Of a stretch of DNA of 25,837 nt, positions 1-7,479 are shown piece after piece. Origin of the DNA: Lingula anatina (taxonomy: Eukaryota > Brachiopoda > Lingulata > Lingulida > Lingulidae). The notes under the pieces were generated by a model that ran no database searches, was not told the DNA's origin, and was given only the letters and a program-made list of their open reading frames with translations. Each line of letters opens with the position of its first letter. Position 1 is the stretch's first letter. The stretch covers positions 121,879 to 147,715 of the forward strand of contig NW_019775892.1 of assembly GCF_001039355.2 (NCBI RefSeq), given 5' to 3'. The translations under genes were made by a program, and so were the position numbers.

Positions 1-65
1 AAAAAAAAAAAAAAAAATGCATCAAATTTTCAAATGTAGAGAACCATCAAATTCACAATCTATAA

Positions 66-693
66 CCAATCAAAATTTCGAAAATGCACGTTGATGCATT
101 AGTAGACACAGGCGCCGTGATTTCATGTGTGTCAGAACAATTTTTGAGTTCAATTAACAAAAAGGATCCAAAATTTTACAATTTCGGGATTAAATGGTTC
201 TGTTCAAAAGGTTCCTTGCTTGATAGAGTTACCCCTTTGTTTCGGCGATGTAGTCATAAATCACAAATTTTGTATTTTAGGCCTATTACCTCGAAAATTG
301 ATCATAGGCATGGATTTTCTGAAAAAAAAAAAACACAATGTCAAAATAGATGTCAGTTTTGACAGTTTTACTCTACCCGAGTACAACTTAGAATTACCTT
401 TGTTCAATCCTCCAAATATTGGATTTGTTAGATCCATTAGAAAGGAAACCATTCCAGCAAAATCAGAATGTTTAATTCCAGTGAAAATCTCGCATGCTTC
501 ATGTGTACATATAGCACTGTTAGAGCCAGTCAATCAGTTAGCATGTAAAAGAAACATTTTAGGATTTAAATGTTTAGTAACAGTGGATAAAAGTAGATCA
601 TGTTATCAAATCTTGAACCCAACAGATGAAAATATAATATTGCCAAGCAAGATAGTCCTAGCTACTCTTGGTGGCCACTTATTTTGCCTTTAA
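66..693 (+). mobile_element. Decayed Ty3/gypsy-like retropepsin (aspartic protease) fragment
   Basis: Two overlapping reading frames together look like the protease part of an LTR-retrotransposon Pol protein. The first frame (from about 66) carries the active-site segment VDALVDTGAVIS with the DTG-A triad. The second frame (read from about 196 to 693) carries PLCFGDVVINHKF, then the flap-distal motif LIIGMDFL typical of the retropepsin C-terminus, then a basic/hydrophobic linker of the kind found before reverse transcriptase. A frameshift of one phase lies between about 150 and 196, and a TAA at 63-65 closes the first frame upstream. No reverse transcriptase, RNase H or integrase follows; a further stretch at about 699-890 reads like coding sequence but is broken by a stop. 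A 12-A run at 320-331 is another possible slip point. This is a dead remnant; the superfamily call is from motif shape only. Confidence 0.7.
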
Positions 694-1384
694 CATGGCA
701 TATTCGACCAACCTTCTTGGCACCCTCACTTTCATTCAGAAAGTCCTGATTGGGGACACAGATAAGGTTATGGTTTTGCCCAAGCTGACAACCTTATTGA
801 CAAGAATACATTCATAAACTCTATGGAATCATTATTCATTGACAACTATGACAAGTATTCAAACTATTACAGGTTGGCCTATTTACCAGCTCTTTTATAT
901 TCCTTACACTTAATTTTAGCCAATTTACCGCTTCTTTTAAATTCCTTACACTTAATTTATTGATTATTAGGCCAAAAAGATGAGTTATTATCCCTTTAAC
1001 TCCAAATGCCATAGGTCCCAAATGTATGTCCCAACACAACAGGCATCTGCGATGCCCTAAGTACAAATTAACACCAGCTGGATGTCCCAACTATCCTCAA
1101 CAACGAAGTTCGATAAGAAAATGGCCAATGCGTCAAGGATGTGGTGAGTACACGCCATCTTAAACCTAAATGTTTTGCTCGCAATTTTAACTGAAATCTC
1201 TTAATACAGAGGTTTAAGTGTGAGGATTGCACATGTCTATCGATGCTACAGGGCCATGACCCTGGGGAGGGTTAAGGCCGAGTAGAGGTTAAGAGTTAGA
1301 AGTTAGCTAAGAGTTTAGCTTTTAAAAGCTGAAAATTTAACACTGTTATCTCTTATTCAAAATTCTTCTCTTTTCTTTTTTTGG
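694..1384. other. Spacer between two relics, no gene
   Basis: No supported gene. The first 200 bases may be further decayed Pol sequence. The stretch includes a 42-bp tandem duplication (877-960) and AT-rich DNA. From about 1240 the base composition turns GC-richer toward the next relic. Confidence 0.5.
877..960. repeat. Two-copy tandem repeat, 42-bp unit
   Basis: Units at 877-918 and 919-960 share the cores ATTTACC, CTTTTA and ATTCCTTACACTTAATTT with few mismatches and start exactly 42 bp apart. No function is implied. Confidence 0.8.
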
Positions 1385-3215
1385 ATGGAAGAGCAGAAGT
1401 GGCTTTACCTTATCAAGCCGGTCCAAGAGTCCTGCAAGGGGAAGAGGCTCCACCCAAGCGGGGAGCTGGTTAATGTGGTTGCCAGTCGAACAATGACCTT
1501 GCAGGGGGATGCTGAGGCACTGTTGCTGGAACAGGTGGCACTCTCTAGGGATAGAGGTGCGGAGGCTTGGCACAAAGATTGTGCTAAGGGCCTGTTGGCT
1601 GTGGGTTTTCAAGCATGCAGTTGGGCAAGCGAGCATGTTGCCAGGGCTGCCACTCCCAGAAAAGGGAAGGGTACTCGAGAGGCATGGCATGCCACATATC
1701 GAGATTTCAGACTTCAAGAGGACCCTACTTTGGAGCACAGGGTAGATACAGTGACTCCGAGCACTGTGGTAAGAGGAAGTCCGGAGGCAGCAGTGCGAGA
1801 GGAGAGTGGGGAGTCGGGTCAGTATTGGACAGTGTGCTAAGGACTCCCACTAAGTCAATGGAGGTTAATACACCGAGGGCTACCCTTACCAGCTGGGGTA
1901 GTGAGATGGACTTGCGGGAAAAGCTAACGTACGCGGAGGTTGTTAAAAAAACCAGCCCGAGTGGATTTGTGGTGTCAAAGAGTAGAGCGAAGTCAACTAA
2001 GACTGGGGGCTTTTACCAACCATGGCCTAAGAGTGCAGCAGGGTTTACCAAAAAAGCCAAAGACTCAGAAAGGTGGGAAGCACTTCCTAAAGTACCTTCT
2101 AAAGTTCCCAAGAAAGAGGAGAAGAAGTGTTTCAGATGCAAGAAAGTGGGGAATGTGGCTCGTAAGTGTCCAACTCTGTGTGAGGAGGATAGGTGTTTCA
2201 GATATTCTGAACTGAGGCACATAGTCAGGGATTGCCCACTTTTGAGAAAAGCGGCCAAGGACCTTAAAGATATCTCCAAGGCGAGACGGGATCACTCCAA
2301 GGGAAGTTCATCGAGCTTGGTTAGTTCTTAACCTTCTACAAGTGGTCTCAAGGAGCTGGGTGCATGGGCCCATGCTAAGAGACAAAGGCAGAGTGGTGGC
2401 TCCAGTCAAGGGGGAGTTACCAGTGCCGTGGGCGCAGGACCTATTGCGGCGAGTTAAAGGATGTCATTGAGGCCAGACAGGTGGATGACAAGGAAATAAC
2501 AGTTTCCAGGGCCACTGTTATCTTCTGTGACCCAGCAACATATCCTAGTGCTGAGGAGGTGGCTTCTCTGAAGGCAGAGGGAGACGTGGTATTGGTGGGT
2601 TGGCAACCAAGACACGAGTTTGACCCAGAGGGCTGGGCAAAGTTTGAGCAGGCAGCTAGCAACCCGGAGGTGACTGTTCTGGGTGAGATTGGTGTGGATT
2701 TCACCACCTCATTGTGGCAGTGGGAAGCACAATTTGAAGTGCTGGAAAGAGCTCTTACGTTACTAAGAGAAGACCAGGCACTGGTGCTCCACTGCCGAGG
2801 GACCAAGGACGACTCGACTACTGACATGATATGGGGACATGTTTTAAACATTCTCTGATTGGTTAAGGAAGTGAAAAGTGATAAACTAATTCACTGTCAC
2901 TGTTTCACAGGGTTCAGGAAGATGGCAGAGAAGTGGGTACAACATTTTCCAAATAGCTACTTTGGGGCTACTTCTATTTTTAGGACGTATATGGATACGT
3001 CGAGGAGTAGGAGTGCAATGGAGATGCTACAGTGGATGCCTGCTCAAAGGTCCCTACTTCGGATATCCGTCAAGGAGTAAGTCTACTCCAGCTTTCCTGG
3101 GGAAGTAGAGGAAGTCGTGGCAAGAGTTCGTGGTTGTGAATGGGAAGACATCCTCAAGATTACTGAGGAAAATGGGCAGCGGTGGTATTTAGACCGGCTG
3201 GGGCCCCAATTTTGA
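1385..3215 (+). pseudogene. Broken zinc-knuckle plus TATDN2-like TatD nuclease gene
   Basis: The region reads as one protein after allowing for breaks. The N-terminal part (1385 to about 1750) is unrecognised. A gag-like part follows, with the segment KLTYAEVVKK (near 1920) and a CCHC knuckle CFRCKKVGNVARKCP (about 2128-2172). A second knuckle, CFRYSELRHIVRDCP, has lost one Cys. From about 2481 it matches TatD metal-dependent hydrolases, closest to TATDN2 in my memory: FCDPATY, GEIGVDF, LVLHCRG, LIHCHCFTGF, then a C-terminal stretch ending ITEENGQRWY. The usual N-terminal HxH ligand pair is not visible and the C-terminal TDAPY aspartate region is degenerate, so the nuclease would be dead. Breaks: a frame change between about 1745 and 1840, TAA at 2329-2331, a frame change near 2430-2455, TGA at 2856-2858 and TAA at 3078-3080. 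It could be a mobile-element relic or a decayed copy of a multigene family. Confidence 0.75.
2481..3215 (+). pseudogene. TatD/TATDN2-like nuclease domain, interrupted
   Basis: This is the nuclease portion of the relic above. TatD proteins are TIM-barrel metal-dependent DNases or 3'-5' exonucleases. The motif order here (FCDP, GEIG, LHCRG, HCFTG, FPNSYFG, C-terminal EENGQRWY) follows the TATDN2 order. Of the expected metal ligands, the Glu in GEIG and the His residues in LHCRG and HCHCF remain; the HxH pair and the last Asp are missing. In-frame stops at 2856-2858 and 3078-3080 interrupt it without changing phase, so they look like point mutations. Confidence 0.75.
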
Positions 3216-3715
3216 CTAAGAGCACTTTGACGCTGGCCAGGAGGTGTAAGGCCTGGTCAGGGGTAGAGAGAACAGAACGGGAAGTCCTTGGCTGGGTCAG
3301 CTTGGGCTCATCGAGAAGCGAATACAAGGATCATAAAAGTGTGTTGTGGATGTTGGTTCGTAATGGCTACCTCCAAACCTGATAAAGTCGGGAGGATTGT
3401 AGTGATCCGCCATTGGTGGTTGGCTTGTCTTGGGTCTTGATTCCAAGTTGAGGCTGAGTGGCAGATTGAAAGAAACTAGATAGCTGTGAGGAGTGCGGAG
3501 ACTAGAGGTTACAGCTAGGAGGGATGACAAAGGGCAACGCCATTACTGAGAAGCGAGACAGAAAAATAGGTTGATATCCTGAGTTTCCTGTTGCCAGGCA
3601 TGCAAAGGGATTTTGGGCCTGCTAAGGTAAGCAGTAGAACAGAAGAAAGATCCTAAGCTAGATTGGAGTAGTGTAAGGGCTTTTTATAGTAGAGTGAGTT
3701 TGAGCAAACAAATGT
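3216..3715. other. GC-richer tail of the TatD relic, no gene
   Basis: The composition resembles the preceding relic up to about 3560 and then grades into AT-rich spacer. An open frame of 66 codons at 3182-3382 shows no motif. I see no terminal repeat pairing with the start of the relic. Confidence 0.4.
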
Positions 3716-3895
3716 CTCAATTACTGACCAGTGACAACAAAAATGACAAGTGACAACAGCATTGTGATCAAGAACAACATTCATGGACAATGACAACATA
3801 AGTGACCAATAACAATATCACAGTGGTCAGTGACAGAATTGACACCTTGAGTAACTGACCACAATACTGACTAGCAGCAGTGACTTAACAAACCA
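3716..3895. repeat. Degenerate TGACAA-rich minisatellite
   Basis: The words GTGACAACA, TGACCA and AATGACAA recur irregularly and only in this orientation over about 180 bp. It resembles an eroded short-unit tandem repeat. The reverse-complement word family appears at about 13490-13930. Confidence 0.5.
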
Positions 3896-4248
3896 ACACC
3901 AGTGTTATAGCAACATGCAAAACATAAAAAAGCATATAAAACACCTATGAAATTTAAAAATACAAATAAGCAGATATAAATAAACATTAACAATGGAAGT
4001 TCAATATGTACAAAAATCACATAAAACCATTTTGATATCACAATTAAAAAAGTGCAATTATTAAATAAAAACCATTTCTTGCTTTATACAATCACTTGTA
4101 CCTATTATACAGAAGTAGATTCTTTCTGCTGTTTGAAAGTATGAGGAAATGTGTTGTTCAAGCACTGTACAAGAGCCTGCATATATAAGAAAAAAATTAA
4201 AAAAGAGAGATCTTTACTTTTTCTTCAACACTGAATTGCTTCTAGTAT
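3896..4248. other. AT-rich stretch, probable 3' UTR of RITA1
   Basis: A/T-rich sequence directly downstream of the RITA1 stop codon (RITA1 is on the minus strand). I found no canonical AATAAA on the minus strand here. A TATAAA variant (plus-strand TTTATA near 4083) is a weak candidate for the poly(A) signal. Confidence 0.35.
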
Positions 4249-4857
4249 CTATCTCCATGCTGGCCTGGATGCTGTCGTCGTGGCTCCTGCTGACCCCTGT
4301 CTCCCTGACAACGGTCGTCCTGACAATGGTCTCTTAGGAGATCCAGTATCTGATTTAGATGAGTCTGCCTTCATAATTTTATAGTTTGTGGGAGAGAACA
4401 ATAACGGTTTGACCTTTGGACTCTCTTTCTCCCAAGGAGCTGGGAACGTGGGTTCAGGGAGAGGTTCTCCAAACAACATTTCATCCACATATGTTGGCGT
4501 GTGCTTAACCAGTCTGTACTTATTCCTTGACCGTGAACCTAGGGGGGTGCTGGATCTCGACCCCGCTGGCGAAACAGACCTTGCTGACCTCTGTGGACTT
4601 GGGCTGTCTCTTTGCGATGGCGGCGGAGACCATATTAATGGTTTCTCTTTGCGATCCGCAAAAGGATTGTCTCTGTCACTCCACTGTGTGTCACCACGGG
4701 GATTGGGATTGTGCGGCTTGAAAAGAAGATCATCGACTTCAGACGTATTAGAAACTTTGTGGTATGGATTTCGGCTCCTCCCACTCGGAGGACCACTACT
4801 CAAACTTGAGCTGGGCCGTGAGCCAACAATGGCGAATGCATGGTCCGAAGTATTCAT
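4249..4857 (-). CDS. RITA1: RBPJ-interacting and tubulin-associated protein (RITA1-like)
   Basis: An intact 202-aa, single-exon reading frame; human RITA1 is about 269 aa. RITA1 binds the Notch transcription factor RBPJ/CSL, helps export it from the nucleus and associates with tubulin. The strongest match is residues 112-130, NKYRLVKHTPTYVDEMLFG, which aligns with NKYRPISHTPSYCDESLFG in human RITA1 and is preceded in both by a Ser/Thr-Pro-rich GSTP-like stretch. An earlier, weaker copy is SEVDDLLFKP (39-48). LIWSPPP (74-80) fits the hydrophobic-Trp-x-Pro RBPJ-binding motif (human LLWTPPP). PLLFSPT (151-157) is a second, Trp-less version after the second YVDE motif. The C-terminus SRPAWR resembles the human KPPWK end. 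The protein is basic, rich in Ser, Pro and Arg, and likely disordered. The start ATG has a good context (CTCACC); the frame is open only to a TAG about 18 codons upstream with no other ATG. A non-coding 5' exon is possible. Confidence 0.85.
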   Translation of the reverse strand: MNTSDHAFAIVGSRPSSSLSSGPPSGRSRNPYHKVSNTSEVDDLLFKPHNPNPRGDTQWSDRDNPFADRKEKPLIWSPPPSQRDSPSPQRSARSVSPAGSRSSTPLGSRSRNKYRLVKHTPTYVDEMLFGEPLPEPTFPAPWEKESPKVKPLLFSPTNYKIMKADSSKSDTGSPKRPLSGRPLSGRQGSAGATTTASRPAWR

Positions 4858-5633
4858 GGTGAGAACATATAAAGTACCTGTCAGATTTTGATGAGGACTA
4901 CATTGCGACTGCTACAGTTGAGAAGCAGTTATAAAAATTGTGACTAATCTCAACTAACACAATGGCTTGGTTTTGTTGCCACTCTCAGCCTTATTTCTGC
5001 TGACAAACTTTCATGACAAGTCTAAGAAAGCGGTGGGTGTTCTTACAATTTCAAACTGTCACAAATAACACATTGATGAACAGGTTTCTTATGGTGATAC
5101 TTGGATTTCCTTAATTCCCCAGAAATTTTACTAAACTGTTGCTCTTTGCTCCTGTAACTTTCAGACCAAAGTTGCAATCAGTGTCAATCACATCCTTGTT
5201 CTTTTTTTTTCTTTTACTCCTATTTTAAGCTGACTCTTCAAATCCAGTTGTTATAGAGGCCTGTATGGAAAACTTTTTCTTGGAAGCCCGATGCTTTTTA
5301 GTGACCTGGAAGTGGAAACAAACCATTAAGCATGAATTTAAGGTAGTTTTCACATTGGGGAGTACACTGAAAGGTACACCTTACATGATTTACTCACCAA
5401 AATGAATTTCATTGGGAAAATTTGAAAGCAATTTCCTCCTACTCACAAATCATTGCTCCATCCAACCCGGCTCTAAGATTCATGTTTATTCCATTTTTTA
5501 CTCAATTATTTTTCATCATGACTGCCTGTACATTTCAGAAGGAAATATGGATGCCAGGTACTTTTATTAGAAAGTTTTTTTTTGGTCTGAATTGGGTAAG
5601 ATCTAACAGACCATGTACATGTAGCACCCCATT
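4858..5633. other. Intergenic spacer upstream of RITA1
   Basis: Should contain the RITA1 promoter and 5' UTR on the minus strand. Reading the minus strand, a GTGAGTAA-type splice donor lies near 5393-5398, so a non-coding first exon is possible but unproven. A second look-alike lies near 6054. No CpG island or TATA box stands out. Confidence 0.35.
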
Positions 5634-5830
5634 CCCACAGATTTTAGATTGATCTATCCCTGTGGGGAGTCTCACTAGATTACTGTCAGCATAGCCGGCT
5701 TAAAAGTCTGCCCCGCCTACTAAATGCTGTAAGGGGGTAATTGACATCCGTGTGTGGTCGGCTGACTGCAATTAAGCGTGAACGCCCAGGGAGTTAGGTC
5801 GATCTAGTAAGATCTATCTAAATCTCTGGG
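5634..5830. mobile_element. 197-bp terminal-inverted-repeat element (MITE-like)
   Basis: The left end CCCACAGATTTTAGATTGAT (5634 on) is closely matched, with one indel and a few mismatches, by the reverse complement of the right end (5810-5830). The interior is GC-richer than the flanks and holds no reading frame. Both flanks contain GCACCC, which may be a target-site duplication, but the match is imperfect. Confidence 0.55.
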
Positions 5831-6199
5831 TATGCACCCTAGGTCTGCAGGATATGTAGACATACTGGTACATGCAGAAGTCACGGCTTTGAGATATCTT
5901 CAAAGGTGAACAAGAAAATTTTAAAGAGAGAGATGCTCAATTAATTAACTACATGGCTGGAAGCAAACCTGTGCAGTACTCATGAAAGACCATATTTTCT
6001 TTTTTCTCTCTCTCAGTTGAATTTATACAAATGGTTTAGTTATATTCCTTTTACTCACCAGTACTTCAAACAACAACACTTTCTTTATTTTATAAAAGTC
6101 ACCATACTTTGGGTAAACATGAAGGCAATAATAATTCAGGCATTAAAGTTAAAAATATTATCTATCAAAATAACTCCCATCCTTCCTTTTATTTCTCCA

Positions 6200-6216
6200 C
6201 CCCCCCCCCCCCCCCC
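6200..6216. repeat. Poly-C tract
   Basis: An uninterrupted run of 17 C just before the foldback hairpin. A shorter C7A8 tract follows the hairpin. Confidence 0.95.
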
Positions 6217-6220
6217 AAGC

Positions 6221-6351
6221 AAATTCATGCGTTAACACTCCTATGGACGATTCTGATATGTACTGACTGTGCTAACTGTGTCTGTGTATGTGTGTTAGGA
6301 CAGACAGTACATATATCAGAATCATCAATAGGAGTGCTAACGCATGAATTT
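6221..6351. repeat. 131-bp near-perfect foldback hairpin
   Basis: Arm 1 (6221-6276) and arm 2 (6294-6351) are reverse complements over about 56 bases with roughly five mismatches and one 2-base indel. They start and end with AAATTCATGCGTTA and TAACGCATGAATTT type sequence. The loop is 17 bases of TG-rich sequence (6277-6293). It lies about 430 bp upstream of the USPL1 first exon. Candidates are a palindromic MITE or a small-RNA hairpin; the long perfect stem favours a foldback element. Confidence 0.85.
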
Positions 6352-6779
6352 TCGTGCTATCCCCCCCAAAAAAAAGTTTACTGGCACACAGCACTAGACT
6401 CTTCCGTATTCAGTAGGGCCTAAATTTTGTCGGAATTGTTACGATTTTCTTGTTCTATCTTACCTACACCCTCCTACACTATCCAAGGTCTCGCTCTCTG
6501 AAAATCCAAATTACAAACCAACTCTTGAGCGTCACCATCACCTGTCCATTGACAAATATTTGAAAATTGAACGTGTATTTACCACTTTGTGTACATGCAA
6601 CGTCCTTGAACTTTAGATCTCGTTTGCAGGCGTGGATTTTTAATCTCAGGTCAAATGTTATTTTGCTTTTATCATTTTTATTAAAAAATCAAGTATTACT
6701 CCATAATTCTATTAAGTGAAGATCATTTTTAATCTTTTCTAAATAAATCGAATAAATATACGGCAAAATCTCCCAGAGT

Positions 6780-6915
6780 TCTTCGCTCATCGCAAACACA
6801 ACGAACAAACATGGCGGGGGGAGGCATGTGCACCGGCGAGCAAACGACCGCCAGGACGTTCATGACTTCAAGCGATGAATGTTGAATTATTTTAAAACAC
6901 GGGAAGATTGGCAAG
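6780..6915 (+). promoter_or_regulatory. USPL1: USPL1 5' UTR exon 1 and core promoter, with upstream ORF
   Basis: A locally GC-richer segment ends at a strong splice donor (GCAAG|GTAAGT, exon end 6915). The transcription start is inferred and uncertain. AACATGGCGG at 6808-6817 is a YY1-type motif often found just downstream of metazoan transcription starts. An ATG at 6811 opens a 24-codon upstream ORF that stops at TGA 6883-6885. Joined to exon 2 this frame is the same as the main coding frame, so the stop sets the downstream ATG as the real start. Confidence 0.6.
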
Positions 6916-7368
6916 GTAAGTTGCTTTTATGTGAGTGGGTTTTAAATGTATGAGACGTATGTTTCCACGTTACCATGCGCTGAGTCTTCCAACCGGTGTC
7001 TCTCGGCACGTGGTGTGAAAACTGAAACAAGTCGACCTTGCCCTTTGTGTAGAAACGATTCACTTACGTCGATGTCGTTGTACCGACGTTCACATTTCTC
7101 TACAAAATGTGCTTGTACCAGAGCAGTCTCAGTGTATCAATTCTTGTGGAATAGTAGCTGATGATATTTTAGCACGATGTTTCTGACGGTGGGTCAGGTA
7201 GTTATGGCTTATTCGTAAATAGCTGTAGTGTAGTAAAACACCATTTTAGTATTTTAAAACTACAAGTAGATATACTGAGCAGCGTAAAAATAATTTTCAG
7301 TTCTTCTCTGTGATATGCATATTTCTCAATTGTTGTTTTTATTTTAGAAAATGTTTTTATTTCAGAAA

Positions 7369-7479
7369 ATGACCACTACTCAGTGGTGTGACCTGTGTAG
7401 GAAGAAAGGACTGGACAAGAAGCTGGTTCCTCTGCAGATAAATCTGGATGAAGCAGTGTTGATGTGTCAGAATGAAGCA
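7369..7479 (+). CDS. USPL1: USPL1 coding exon 2 (start codon and first half of zinc finger)
   Basis: Encodes 37 residues beginning MTTTQWCDLCRKKG, with Cys7, Cys10 and Cys33. The donor GCA|GTAAGT ends in phase 0. Two acceptors lie 18 bases apart: TTTTAG ending at 7347 and TTTCAG ending at 7365. Each is followed by AAAATG, at 7351 and 7369, in the same frame, so use of the first acceptor would add six residues (MFLFQK). Confidence 0.85.

Noticed and set aside
261-533. 90-codon minus-strand open frame over the retropepsin fragment
   Set aside because: A shadow of the plus-strand retropepsin frames; no motif of its own.
836-1090. 84-codon minus-strand open frame with an internal repeat
   Set aside because: The protein repeat is only the 42-bp tandem DNA repeat being translated; no homology seen.
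4388-4891. 167-codon plus-strand open frame
   Set aside because: Antisense to the RITA1 coding region, whose minus-strand product has clear motif homology.
6946-7161. 71-codon plus-strand frame with CPLC
   Set aside because: Lies in USPL1 intron 1; a single CxxC is not enough and no splice context supports it.
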